Below, piece by piece: positions 1-8,845 of a DNA stretch of 64,000 nt. The notes under the pieces were generated by a model, which was not told where the DNA came from, searched no databases, and worked only from the letters and a program-made list of their open reading frames with translations. Numbering within the stretch: position 1 is the first letter of the stretch; each line of letters begins with the position of its first letter. The stretch is from JAKFEE01 sp036675815 (GTDB lineage: Bacteria > Pseudomonadota > Alphaproteobacteria > Rhodospirillales > Magnetospirillaceae): positions 1-64,000 of the forward strand of contig JAKFEE010000041.1 in NCBI GenBank assembly GCA_036675815.1, read 5' to 3'. A program made the translations under genes and the position numbers.

Positions 1-544
1 CGAGGCCGGTCTTGTCGGTGGCGGCGCGGCCGGTCGGGCCGGGGTTGCGGGCGTCGTCGGCGGGCTTGGCCTCGGGACGCGGCGCCGCCACGGTGCGCTC
101 GCCGGCGCCGTCGGCGGCCAGCGCCTCGCTCTGCGACTGGGCGAGGGCGGTGGCGACGAAGGCGGTCAGCATCACCGCCGGGTGCAGGAACAGCTTGGTG
201 CCGGCGCCCGACGGCGCCTGCGGCAGCAGCAACGGTTGGCGCTGCATCAGCGTCTCGATGATGCTGCGCAGGCTGTGGCCGGTGAGCGGATGCGGGAAGA
301 TGGTGCTGACGGCGACGAAACTGCCGTCGATGCGGGCGAAATGTGCCACCACCTCGCCGGTCTCGGGGCGGCAGAAGACGAACCACGGCTCGCCCTCGTC
401 CGACAGGCCGAGCTCGGTGTCGATCGGCAGGCCGGCGCGGCCGAGGATGTCGACGACGCGGTAGAGATCGGACAGCTCCTGGGGGCTCCAGTTGCGCGTG
501 CGGCGCGACCGCAGCGGATCGAACCTCAGGATGGACGCCCCCAT
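1..544 (-). CDS. Unknown protein, N-terminal part (gene runs off the left edge)
   Basis: An open frame reads leftward from the ATG at 544-542 to the window edge without a stop; 181 residues are visible. It begins MGASILRFDPLRSRR. A compact domain of about 110 residues follows (SPQELSDLYRVVDILGRAG, then PWFVFCRPETGEVVAHFARI). After it come a hydrophobic stretch (LFLHPAVMLTAFVATALA) that may be a membrane segment and a Pro/Ala/Asp-rich linker. I do not recognise the family. It points away from the type I secretion genes 0.7 kb to its right, so it could be a secretion-linked or surface protein, but that rests on position only. The codon pattern (GC-rich third positions) matches the host. Confidence 0.6.
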   Translation of the reverse strand, partial: MGASILRFDPLRSRRTRNWSPQELSDLYRVVDILGRAGLPIDTELGLSDEGEPWFVFCRPETGEVVAHFARIDGSFVAVSTIFPHPLTGHSLRSIIETLMQRQPLLLPQAPSGAGTKLFLHPAVMLTAFVATALAQSQSEALAADGAGERTVAAPRPEAKPADDARNPGPTGRAATDKTGL

Positions 545-666
545 GATCCCCCGCCCCCCTCAGAGCATGTCGTCACGCGCGGTCCGCGCAATCGCCGCCC
601 GCGCTATACCCGGAAGGATAGCACGTCCTTGCCTTCGATCAAGGGGCGGGCGGCGCGGGAGTGCAA

Positions 667-987
667 TCAGCCGTTGTCGGCGGGCCGCTCGGCGTCGCCG
701 AACAGCAGCTTCCAGGTGACCGGGTCGTAATAGCGCATGAGGTCGCGGACGAAATCGGCCGGCGCCAGGCCGAAGGCGGCGGCCCAGTCCTGGTAGCGGT
801 CGGGCGGGATGCGGCCGCGGCCGGCCTCGAGCTGCGAGATGAAGGTGTAGTAGTCGACGCCGACGGCGGCTGCGAGCTCGCGCTGCGACAGGCCGCGGCC
901 CTCGCGCAGCGATTTCAGCCATTTGCCGGCCGCCTTGCGCAGCTCGGAAACGTCGTGCGACGCGCGCTGCTGGGGGTGCGAATACAT
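667..987 (-). CDS. XRE-family helix-turn-helix transcriptional regulator
   Basis: This 106-residue protein has a Cro/CI-type HTH at about residues 20-75: LREGRGLSQRELAAAVGVD is helices 1-3, followed by YTFISQLEAGRGRIPPDRY. It continues with a short C-terminal tail (FVRDLMRYYDPVTWKLLFG) and has no effector domain. Start is the ATG at 987-985. It is transcribed away from the type I secretion operon that starts at 1244, so the shared upstream region could serve both. That region holds the palindrome GTGT-N6-ACAC at 1015-1028, a plausible operator. Family assignment is secure; the target genes are unknown. Confidence 0.85.
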   Translation of the reverse strand: MYSHPQQRASHDVSELRKAAGKWLKSLREGRGLSQRELAAAVGVDYYTFISQLEAGRGRIPPDRYQDWAAAFGLAPADFVRDLMRYYDPVTWKLLFGDAERPADNG

Positions 988-1014
988 GATCGGACCTGTG
1001 GCGATGACCTTGGA

Positions 1015-1028
1015 GTGTTACTGTACAC
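1015..1028. promoter_or_regulatory. Candidate operator between the XRE gene and the secretion operon
   Basis: GTGTTACTGTACAC has matching outer arms (GTGT/ACAC) and lies 28 bp upstream of the XRE start codon, the usual place for an autoregulatory site. It is a single short palindrome, so this is weak inference. The rest of 988-1243 shows only the AAGGAG ribosome site at 1231-1236 for the next gene. Confidence 0.25.
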
Positions 1029-1243
1029 CTGGGGCGGCGGGCGAGTCAAACCCGCCGATGGCCGCGCCGCAATGGATGGGGCTTTTACTCCGAAAGGGTG
1101 CGCAAGCCTTGCGGGTCATCGGCCTTTGTGGGTATCTTGCCCTTGGCCTGAGGGGGGCCGGGGGGCCGCGGCCATGGCGCCGCCGCAACCGACGATGGCG
1201 CCGGCCGGATGTCGCCGTCGGCCCGGAGGCAAGGAGCTTTTTC

Positions 1244-2983
1244 GTGAAGCGCAAGACGCCGAAGACGCCTCTGGACGAGGCATTGGCGGAGTGCCGTGGC
1301 AGCCTGGGCGCCACCGCGGTGTTCAGCCTGTTCATCAACCTGCTGATGTTCGTCTCGCCGCTGTACATGCTCAACATCTACGATCGGGTGTTGTCGAGCC
1401 GCAACGAGACGACGCTGCTGATGATCACCATCGTCGCCGGCGGCATGCTGGTGGTCTATGCGCTGCTCGAGATGATCCGCTCGCGCGTGCTGGTGCGCAT
1501 CGGCATCGGCCTCGACCAGAGCATCAAGGGTCGGGTGTTCTCGTCGGTGTTCGACGGCTTCCTGCGCAATCCCGGCGGCGGCCACGCCCAGGCGGTGCGC
1601 GACCTCGACGCGGTGCGCGAGTTCCTGACCGGCAGCGGCCTGCTGACGCTGTGCGACGCGCCGTGGGTGCCGATCTTCATCGCCGCCTGCTTCTACATCC
1701 ATCCCTATCTCGGCCTGCTGGCCGCGGCCAGCGCCGTCATCATCTTCATCCTGGCGCTGGCCAACGAGCTGGCGACGCGCACGCCGCTGCGCGAGGCGTC
1801 GAGCAAGTCGGTGGGGGCGACCAACTATGTCGGCGCCAGCCTGCGCAACGCCGAGGTGCTGCGCGCCATGGGCATGCTGCCGGCCATCCGCGGGCGCTGG
1901 ACGGCGGCGCACAACGAGGCCCTGGCGCTGCAGTCGCACGCCAGCAACCGCGCCGGCCTCATCCTCGCCGGCTCCAAGTTCTTCCGCATCTTCAGCCAGG
2001 TCGGCGTGCTCGGCCTCGGCGCCTTGCTGGCCATCGAGCAGGAGATCAGCCCCGGCGCCATGATCGCCGCCTCGATCCTGATGGGCCGCGCCCTGGCGCC
2101 GGTCGAGATGGCGGTGGGCAACTGGAAGGGCTTCGTGCACTTCCGCGTCGCCTATGCCCGCCTGCAGGCGCTGTTCCAGGCGGCGCCCGACGAGGAGGAG
2201 CGCATGCCGCTGCCGGCGCCCACCGGCGCGGTCAGCCTGGAAGCGGTGGTGGCGGTGCCGCCGGGGCAGAAAACGCCGGTATTGCGCGGCATCAGCTTCG
2301 CCCTGCGGCCGGGCGACTCGCTGGGGGTGATCGGGCCGTCGGCGGCGGGCAAGTCGTCGCTGGCGCGGGTGCTGGTCGGTGTGTGGCCGACGCTGAGCGG
2401 CGCCGTGCGCATCGACGGCGCCGAGCTGCGCCACTGGCTGCCCGAGGAGCTGGGGCCGCATATCGGCTACCTGCCGCAGGATGTCGAGCTGTTCAAGGGC
2501 ACGGTGGCCGAGAACATCGCCCGCTTCGGCGAGATCGATCCCGTCGCCGTGGTCGAGGCGGCGCGCAAGGCCGGCGTCCACGACATGATCCAGCAACTGG
2601 CCGAGGGCTACGACACGCAGATCGGCGAGGGCGGCGCGGCGCTGTCCGGCGGCCAGCGCCAGCGCCTCGGCCTGGCGCGCGCCCTCTATGCCAGCCCGGC
2701 CTTCGTCGTCCTCGACGAGCCCAATGCCAGCCTCGATCAGGCCGGCGAGGAGGCCCTGGCCCAGGCCATGGCCAGCATGAAGGCCGATGGCCAGACGGTG
2801 GTGGTCATCACCCATCGGCCCAATCTGCTGTCGCTGGTCGACCGCATCCTGGTGATGAAGGCCGGCACCGTGCAGGCGCTCGGCCCGCGCGATCAGGTGC
2901 TGTCGCAGGTTCTGCGGCCCGCCGTGGTGGGCACCCAGCCGACGCCGCCAGCGAAGGCGGCGGCGAGCATGCAGCAGGCATGA
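1244..2983 (+). CDS. Type I secretion ABC transporter, permease/ATPase (PrtD/HlyB-like)
   Basis: This is the inner-membrane ATPase that powers one-step export of a protein through a type I secretion system. It has 579 residues. The N-terminal half is an ABC exporter membrane domain (hydrophobic runs VFSLFINLLMFVSPLYML, ITIVAGGMLVVYALLEM and others). The C-terminal half is the nucleotide-binding domain: Walker A GPSAAGKSS, ABC signature LSGGQRQRLGLARAL, Walker B FVVLDEPNASLD, H-loop VVITHRP. There is no N-terminal peptidase domain, as in PrtD/AprD. I place the start at GTG 1244 because AAGGAG (1231-1236) sits 7 bp upstream; the frame is open further left without such a site. It overlaps the HlyD gene by 4 bp (ATGA). 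The exported substrate is not visible here. Confidence 0.9.
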   Translation: MKRKTPKTPLDEALAECRGSLGATAVFSLFINLLMFVSPLYMLNIYDRVLSSRNETTLLMITIVAGGMLVVYALLEMIRSRVLVRIGIGLDQSIKGRVFSSVFDGFLRNPGGGHAQAVRDLDAVREFLTGSGLLTLCDAPWVPIFIAACFYIHPYLGLLAAASAVIIFILALANELATRTPLREASSKSVGATNYVGASLRNAEVLRAMGMLPAIRGRWTAAHNEALALQSHASNRAGLILAGSKFFRIFSQVGVLGLGALLAIEQEISPGAMIAASILMGRALAPVEMAVGNWKGFVHFRVAYARLQALFQAAPDEEERMPLPAPTGAVSLEAVVAVPPGQKTPVLRGISFALRPGDSLGVIGPSAAGKSSLARVLVGVWPTLSGAVRIDGAELRHWLPEELGPHIGYLPQDVELFKGTVAENIARFGEIDPVAVVEAARKAGVHDMIQQLAEGYDTQIGEGGAALSGGQRQRLGLARALYASPAFVVLDEPNASLDQAGEEALAQAMASMKADGQTVVVITHRPNLLSLVDRILVMKAGTVQALGPRDQVLSQVLRPAVVGTQPTPPAKAAASMQQA

Positions 2984-4335
2984 GGCAATCGGAAGCGATG
3001 ACAGCCATAGCGAAACAGGCCGGTGCCGAACCGGCCGGCCCCCGGGTGCCGCCCTCGGAAACCCGGAGCTTGATCCTTCTCGGCTTCGTCATCATCGCCT
3101 TGGCCTTCGGCGGGATGGGCGGTTGGGCCGCACTGGCGCCGCTGGACAGCGCCGCCATCGCCCCCGGCGTGCTGGTGGTGGAGGGCCAGCGCAAAGTGGT
3201 GGCGCACCTGGAAGGGGGCATCGTCCATGAAATCTTTGTGCAGGAGGGCAGTTCGGTCGAGGCCGGCGACGTGCTGATCCGCCTGGACGACACGCAGGCC
3301 GGCGCCAACGTCGATTTGCTGCGCAAGCAGCGCGATTTCGCCCTGGTGCGCCAGGCGCGGCTGATCGCCGAGAAGGAGGGCTGGGCCGCCTTGCGGTTTC
3401 CCGACGAGCTCATCGCGCGCCAGGATTCCGCCGAGATCGCCGAACTGCTGGCCAGCGAGCAGCGGCTGTTCGAGGAGCGCCAGCGCTCCAAGGCCGGGCA
3501 AATCGACATCCTTCGCGAGCGCATCGTCCAGTTGAAGGAGCAGATTCGCGGCATCAGCGCCGAGCGCACCGCCCGCCAAACGCAGGTCGCGATCATGAAG
3601 GACGAGCTGGTCGGCCTGCGGGAGCTCCACGAGAAGGGCTATTACCCGCGCACCCGCGTTCTCGAGATGGAGCGGCAACTGGCGGCGCTGACCGGCGAGG
3701 TCGGGTCGGCATCGGCCAACATCGCCAAGGCCGAGACCGGCATCGGCGAGGCGGAACTGCAGATCGTCCAGGTCGAGCAGGAATTCCGGGAACACGCGGT
3801 CACGGAATTGCGCGACGTGGAAAAGCAGCTCTCGGACCTCACCGAGCGTTTGGTGGTGGCCCGGGATATTCTGCAGCGCATCGACATCGTTGCCCCCCAG
3901 AGCGGCTTCGTCCAGAAGCTCAGCGTTCATACCATCGGCGGCGTCGTTCGCGGCGGGGAGCCCTTGCTGGAAGTCGTGCCGGTCGAGAAGGAACTGCTCA
4001 TAGAGGCGCAGATCTCTCCACTCGATATCGCCACCATCGCGCCCGGCCAGGAAACCGAAGTCCGTTTCAGCGCCCTCAAGAGCCGCAGCACGCCGGTCAT
4101 TTTTGGTCGTGTCGAGACTGTTTCGGCGGATCGCATCGTCAACGAGCGTGCCAACACCATCTATTACCTGGCGCGGATCGTGGTGAACGAGGAGGAACGG
4201 AAAAAGCTCGCCGATCACAAGCTGCAGGCGGGTATGCCGGCCGACGTGATCATCAAGACGGGCGAGCGTACCTTCATGGAGTACCTGATCAAGCCCATCG
4301 AGGACTCCCTGGCGCGTTCCTTGAACGAATATTGA
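2980..4335 (+). CDS. Type I secretion membrane-fusion protein, HlyD family (PrtE-like)
   Basis: This is the periplasmic adaptor linking the ABC exporter to an outer-membrane TolC-type channel. It has 451 residues: a short cytoplasmic start, one membrane segment (LILLGFVIIALAFGGMGGWAALAPL), and a lipoyl-like region (VVEGQRKVVAHLEGGIVHEI). A long coiled coil follows (about residues 100-290, rich in E/R/Q heptads). The beta-barrel part contains IVAPQSGFVQKLSVHTIGGVV and the end is LQAGMPADVIIKTGERTFMEYL, the usual HlyD C-terminus. ATG 2980 overlaps the stop of the ABC gene (ATGA), showing translational coupling; ATG 2998 is an alternative. No TolC gene is present in the window. Family identity is clear. 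Confidence 0.9.
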   Translation: MRQSEAMTAIAKQAGAEPAGPRVPPSETRSLILLGFVIIALAFGGMGGWAALAPLDSAAIAPGVLVVEGQRKVVAHLEGGIVHEIFVQEGSSVEAGDVLIRLDDTQAGANVDLLRKQRDFALVRQARLIAEKEGWAALRFPDELIARQDSAEIAELLASEQRLFEERQRSKAGQIDILRERIVQLKEQIRGISAERTARQTQVAIMKDELVGLRELHEKGYYPRTRVLEMERQLAALTGEVGSASANIAKAETGIGEAELQIVQVEQEFREHAVTELRDVEKQLSDLTERLVVARDILQRIDIVAPQSGFVQKLSVHTIGGVVRGGEPLLEVVPVEKELLIEAQISPLDIATIAPGQETEVRFSALKSRSTPVIFGRVETVSADRIVNERANTIYYLARIVVNEEERKKLADHKLQAGMPADVIIKTGERTFMEYLIKPIEDSLARSLNEY

Positions 4336-4488
4336 GAGGATTGCCTGCGGGGGGCTCCCGAGGACCACCTCCAACACTTCCATAAGGTGCGTTCCTCGTC
4401 CACGCCGGCCCCTTGGACGATAGGCCAATTGCAGACGACAGCGACTATCGGTAAACAGTGCCACGTGTCATTTTTCGTGGAGATGGGT

Positions 4489-5934
4489 GTGACGCGTATC
4501 ATCCCTGTTGTGCTTTCCGGAGGGTCGGGGACGCGTCTTTGGCCGGTTTCGCGTGCGAGCCTGCCGAAGCAATTTCTGGCGCTGACGTCGTCTCGCACGC
4601 TTCTGCAGGAGACGTTGCTGCGCGTGGCCGATGCCGCGATCTTCGACGCCCCCGTTCTGGTCTGCAACCATGACCATCGGTTCCTCGTCGCCGAACAGGC
4701 GCAGCAGATTGGCGTCAAGCCGGCGGCTATCTTGCTGGAACCGGTCGGGCGCAACACCGCGCCCGCCGTTGCCACCGCCGCCCTGTTCGCTCAAAGGCAT
4801 GTTGGCGATGCGCTGCTCCTGGTCATGCCATCGGATCATGTCATTGGCGACCCCGCCGCCTTCATCGAACAGGTCACGGCAGCCGCTCCAGCGGCCAGTC
4901 GGGGCGCCCTCGTGACCTTTGGCATCACTCCGGAAAGCCCGGAGACCGGCTTCGGCTACATTCGTCGGGGGAAACCTCTGGCCGACCTCGCCAATTGCTA
5001 TGAAGTTGAACGTTTCGTCGAAAAGCCGGAACGGGCGCTAGCGGAGACGCTCATGGCCGAAGGCGGGTGCTACTGGAATGCCGGGCTGTTCATGTTTTCC
5101 GCCGCGACATACTTGGCTGAGTTGCAGGACCGCCACCCGGAAATGGTAAACGCATGCAGCGTGGCGTTGGCAAAGGCCCAAGTCGATCTTGACTTCCTGC
5201 GCCTCGACCCGGATTCGTTCGGCGCTTCGCCGTCGGAATCAATAGACTACGCCGTCATGGAGCACACTCGTCACGCGGCCGTGATCCCCTGCCAGATCCG
5301 ATGGAGTGACCTGGGCTCGTGGAAAGCCATCTGGGAGCTCGGAGAGGGCGATACGGCCGGCAACCAGATCGTCGGCAAAGCGCTCGGTTACGACATTCGC
5401 AACTGCTACCTAAAGAGCGATGGTCCGCTTGTCGCCGCTGTAGGCGTCGACGACCTAGCTGTCGTTGCTACCGATGATGCCATCCTCGTGTCGCACAAAG
5501 ACAAGGTTCAGGATGTCAAGGCGGTGGTCGATGCGCTGAAGCTCCGTGGGTGGGATGAAGCTCTTCAGCATTCCTTGGTAAATCGACCTTGGGGAAGCTA
5601 TCGCTCCCTCGTGATGGGGGACCGGTTCCAGGTGAAACACATCGTAGTGAAGCCGGGATGCAAACTATCGCTACAAAAGCACTTTCATCGGGCGGAGCAC
5701 TGGGTCATCGCGAAAGGGACCGCCAATGTCACGGTCGGGGATAAGGAGCTGTTGCTAAGCGAAAACGAGTCGGTCTATTTGCCTCTAGGCAGTGTGCACC
5801 GACTTGAGAACTGTGGTCGCGTGCCGCTGGAGATCATTGAGGTGCAGGTGGGGTCCTATCTTGGCGAAGACGATATTGTTCGCATCGATGATGAATATGG
5901 GCGGGCCAAGTCCTCCGCGCTCCCGGGGAGCTAG
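4489..5934 (+). CDS. manC: Mannose-1-phosphate guanylyltransferase / mannose-6-phosphate isomerase
   Basis: This bifunctional enzyme makes GDP-mannose, the donor for mannose, fucose or rhamnose in polysaccharides. It has 481 residues. The pyrophosphorylase signature is at the N-terminus (IIPVVLSGGSGTRLWPVSR), followed by PKQFLAL and FVEKPE. A C-terminal cupin isomerase domain (RPWGSYRSL, KPGCKLSLQKHFHRAEHW, VYLPLGSVHRLEN) ends the protein. GGAG at 4479-4482 lies 6 bp before GTG 4489 but only touches ATG 4483, so GTG 4489 is the better start. The gene is AT-richer than the T1SS genes to its left and opens an island with three glycosyltransferases. A second copy's 3' end survives at about 10129-10299, showing that two manC alleles met here. 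Confidence 0.93.
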   Translation: MTRIIPVVLSGGSGTRLWPVSRASLPKQFLALTSSRTLLQETLLRVADAAIFDAPVLVCNHDHRFLVAEQAQQIGVKPAAILLEPVGRNTAPAVATAALFAQRHVGDALLLVMPSDHVIGDPAAFIEQVTAAAPAASRGALVTFGITPESPETGFGYIRRGKPLADLANCYEVERFVEKPERALAETLMAEGGCYWNAGLFMFSAATYLAELQDRHPEMVNACSVALAKAQVDLDFLRLDPDSFGASPSESIDYAVMEHTRHAAVIPCQIRWSDLGSWKAIWELGEGDTAGNQIVGKALGYDIRNCYLKSDGPLVAAVGVDDLAVVATDDAILVSHKDKVQDVKAVVDALKLRGWDEALQHSLVNRPWGSYRSLVMGDRFQVKHIVVKPGCKLSLQKHFHRAEHWVIAKGTANVTVGDKELLLSENESVYLPLGSVHRLENCGRVPLEIIEVQVGSYLGEDDIVRIDDEYGRAKSSALPGS

Positions 5935-6038
5935 AATCCGGCGATATTGGGCTGCGGATGGCCCTTCCTTTCCGTGAGAGGCGGGCGGGCACTGCCAGTT
6001 GTTACGGCCATTGTGGCGCGGCCGGAGGACATGACCCA

Positions 6039-7436
6039 ATGAGGACGATATTCGTCGATTGTTCATACCTTTGTGAACATGCGCATTTGAACACGGGTAT
6101 TCAGCGCGTCGTTCGTAAGGTCGTGGAAAACCTCGGAGAGTTGGCCGAGGGGCATCAAATCCGGGTTCAGCCGGTGCGGGTCGCAATGGGGCGCTTCGAC
6201 CTGTTGACCATAGCGGATCTTCACCCAAAAACCGCGGCGGGTGCGCGCGGTGATGGGAAGGTGACGCGAGAAAGCGTGTCAAAATATTTTCGTGGCGTGT
6301 ACATTGCCGGTCGTGAATTGTTAATGGCATTGCTTGGCCACAATCGCCAAGTGGCCGGATTTGTCTATGCGCCGCGTAATGAAATCGGCTTGGGATTTAT
6401 TATTGACCGCATTATATTGATGCCAGCGAAAATTATATTCGGCAGAGGCGCGGGCCGCCCAAGTTCGCCTTCGTCATTGCCGGCCTACACCGTGAACCCA
6501 GACGATGTCCTGCTTATGTTGGATTCTACCTGGTATTCAACGATATGGCCGAGCGTTTCCGAATTCCGACGACGGGGAGGTCACGTTGTCGCCGTAATAT
6601 ACGACCTTATTCCCATCACCCACCCACAGTTTTGCGATGACGTGCTGGCTGGCGTCTTTAGGCAATGGCTGCAGGATTCAGTGCCGTACGTGGACGGTTA
6701 TATAGGTATTTCCGCCACGGTTATGAATGATCTGCGATCTTTCATGCTCCAGAGGTATGGCGAGCAGGTAAAGGCGAAGGCGTTTAACTACTTTTTGTTG
6801 GGCGCCGATTTCGAGTATCGTTCGTCAAATCAGCAGAGTGTCCGTGAGGATATTAAGTCGAAGTTGTCTGATCGCCCAACTTACCTGATTGTTTCTACAA
6901 TTGAGCCAAGAAAAAACCATAACTACTTGCTTGACACATTTGAACGCCTATGGGAGAGCCACGCTCTCAACGTCAATTTGTTTATTGTTGGTCGTATGGG
7001 GTGGAAAGTTGACGCTATAAAGAAAAGAATATTTGGATCAAGCCAGTTTGGGTCTAAATTATTTTACTGGCCTGACCTCAACGATGAGGAGTTGCGGTAC
7101 TGCTATCGGCATTGCAGAATGCTGTTGTTCCCGTCGGTCGTTGAAGGATTTGGCTTGCCGATTGTCGAAAGCCTCAGCAATGGCCTACCGGTATTGGCCA
7201 GTGACACGGCCATTCATAGGGAGATCGGCGGAGAAAACATCGGATATTTTGATTTGGCCGACCCGGCTGATCTGGCTAGACGATTAATGGAAATCGAGAC
7301 CAACGGCATTCCGCGCGAGCTTCGGGTGCCGGATGGGCATAAATGGCTGGACTGGCGCCAAAGTTGCGAGGTTCTCCTCCAGAAGGTGCTCGCGATCGTC
7401 GATGCCAAGGCCAATGGGACAGGGCGCCTGGCCTAG
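6039..7436 (+). CDS. Glycosyltransferase, GT4 family
   Basis: This is a probable sugar transferase for a surface polysaccharide, using a nucleotide sugar such as the GDP-mannose made by the manC product next door; the acceptor is unknown. It has 465 residues and a GT-B layout. The donor half carries EPRKNHNYLLDTFERLW and the E-x7-E region VVEGFGLPIVESLSNGLPV, followed by ASDTAIHREIGG. I start at ATG 6039 (MRTIFVDCSY), with GGAGG at 6024-6028. The base composition is clearly AT-rich (runs such as aaaaaaccataac), unlike the GC-rich chromosome, which suggests acquisition. Its stop interlocks with the stop of the convergent gene at CTAG 7433-7436. Confidence 0.88.
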   Translation: MRTIFVDCSYLCEHAHLNTGIQRVVRKVVENLGELAEGHQIRVQPVRVAMGRFDLLTIADLHPKTAAGARGDGKVTRESVSKYFRGVYIAGRELLMALLGHNRQVAGFVYAPRNEIGLGFIIDRIILMPAKIIFGRGAGRPSSPSSLPAYTVNPDDVLLMLDSTWYSTIWPSVSEFRRRGGHVVAVIYDLIPITHPQFCDDVLAGVFRQWLQDSVPYVDGYIGISATVMNDLRSFMLQRYGEQVKAKAFNYFLLGADFEYRSSNQQSVREDIKSKLSDRPTYLIVSTIEPRKNHNYLLDTFERLWESHALNVNLFIVGRMGWKVDAIKKRIFGSSQFGSKLFYWPDLNDEELRYCYRHCRMLLFPSVVEGFGLPIVESLSNGLPVLASDTAIHREIGGENIGYFDLADPADLARRLMEIETNGIPRELRVPDGHKWLDWRQSCEVLLQKVLAIVDAKANGTGRLA

Positions 7437-8635
7437 AAGTCACAAGGGGCGAGAGCTGCACGCACCCGGCTCCTATAGCTCTCCGCCGAGAACATTCGTT
7501 CAGCATCGCTCCTAGCTCTGCTTCCGATTTTGGCTCGCAGGGAGCGGTCCTCTCGGAGCCGGCGTAGCCAATCGGCCGCTTGGTCGGTGTCCGGTTCGGC
7601 CCAGTGCGACATGGGAAAATGGTAGCTGCCCTGCGGGTCGATCGCCGGGGTGAGTCTGCAGTCGATCGGGATACCATTGTCATGGTTGAGAAAGTCGGTG
7701 GTTCCGGACCAGTTGGTCGAGATTACCGGCCGCCCAGCCAACATTCCCTCAGCAGCAAGAAGGCCAAAGCCCTCGGAGCGATGTAGCGAAATGACTGCGT
7801 CGGCGTTGCTGAGAAAGCGCCATACTTCCGCACGTGACATAACTTGGCTGATCACTCGAATGTTGGAGGCCTCGCCGATTTCTGCCCTTAGCAGCCGCTC
7901 ACCTTCAGGATAATGGGAGCCATTCGCCATCTTTATGATTAGCCGTGTTTCAGGATCAGCGCCGAAAGCTTTCCGAAATGCGCGCACCGTGCCGACTGGG
8001 TTTTTGCGTTCAAACCCGGAAGCCATATTAAACATGGTTGCAACAACGAAGGCGCTGTCGAGGCCAGTGGGTGGTAGAGCTCGAGGGGCGGCGATAGGAA
8101 GTGGTACAACCGATATTGGCCCGTCGTAGATTTGGCGAAACGCCTCGGCACAAAACCGCGTTGGAGCCCAGACTTCATGCACATAGCGTGATCCGTGACG
8201 CCATTCTTTCGGGATGTCCGGGAGCTCCCAAAACCAGTATCCAATGACCCGCTTGTCACGCAATTTCCTGCCACTGAGCCGCAGAAGGGCATAAGGAACC
8301 AACGGTGCATTCACATGTAGAATTAGGGTCCCCGGCCCATAGGACATGACCGGCACATCAAACCCTGGCAGCTCGACCTGACCAAGAATGGTGTCGCTCA
8401 AATCGGCTTGATGGACATTCGCCCCGTCTCCTAGCGCATCGAGGCACAGCCTCGCTGCTTCGCCCAGTCCCGTTGCGGTCCTTAGCATACCGCCGATAAT
8501 GAGTGGATCTAGGTTCTGGTGGGGATCTGGCAGTCTTGGTGCCAGGAGCTCGCTAAAGGCATAGAAGAGTCGGCGCCGAGGGCTCTGCGGCAGCGATCGC
8601 CAAAGCTGATGGAGAGGAGAGATAGAGGCTGTCAT
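7433..8635 (-). CDS. Glycosyltransferase, GT4 family
   Basis: This second probable polysaccharide glycosyltransferase of the island has 400 residues. Its donor-binding half contains GFERKNPVGTVRAFRKAF, then HRSEGFGLLAAEGMLAGRPV, the GT4 E-x7-E region, followed by STNWSGTTDFL. The middle part (YVHEVWAPTRFCAEAFRQ, then VVPLPI) is typical of GT4 enzymes. The chosen start is ATG 8635 (MTASISPLHQLW). The frame is open further upstream, but that would run under the divergent gene at 8846. The gene is on the opposite strand to its two island neighbours, so the island is not one simple operon. Substrates cannot be inferred. Confidence 0.85.
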   Translation of the reverse strand: MTASISPLHQLWRSLPQSPRRRLFYAFSELLAPRLPDPHQNLDPLIIGGMLRTATGLGEAARLCLDALGDGANVHQADLSDTILGQVELPGFDVPVMSYGPGTLILHVNAPLVPYALLRLSGRKLRDKRVIGYWFWELPDIPKEWRHGSRYVHEVWAPTRFCAEAFRQIYDGPISVVPLPIAAPRALPPTGLDSAFVVATMFNMASGFERKNPVGTVRAFRKAFGADPETRLIIKMANGSHYPEGERLLRAEIGEASNIRVISQVMSRAEVWRFLSNADAVISLHRSEGFGLLAAEGMLAGRPVISTNWSGTTDFLNHDNGIPIDCRLTPAIDPQGSYHFPMSHWAEPDTDQAADWLRRLREDRSLRAKIGSRARSDAERMFSAESYRSRVRAALAPCDF

Positions 8636-8845
8636 CGTTCCGATTGAAACCAGGAGGTGACGTGTTTTAACGGCGATCTTGAACGTCTGTAGGGGCGCCT
8701 TGCCAGGGATATAGTGTGGCACGCCGGCTCGCAATCCACATAACGTGGGCGGGTGCCTTGGCCGGCATAATCGGTACATGGAAACCATGATGTTGAGAGG
8801 GCAATTCGATGGATGCCGGGCAGCGGCTACGCTGGTGTGCTTGAG

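Noticed and set aside
1085..2815. Long open frame on the minus strand opposite the secretion ATPase
   Set aside because: Its translation is His/Arg/Gln-rich without any motif, while the plus strand has full ABC signatures. It results from high GC.
2893..4464. Long minus-strand frame opposite hlyD
   Set aside because: No recognisable domain; it mirrors the HlyD coding frame.
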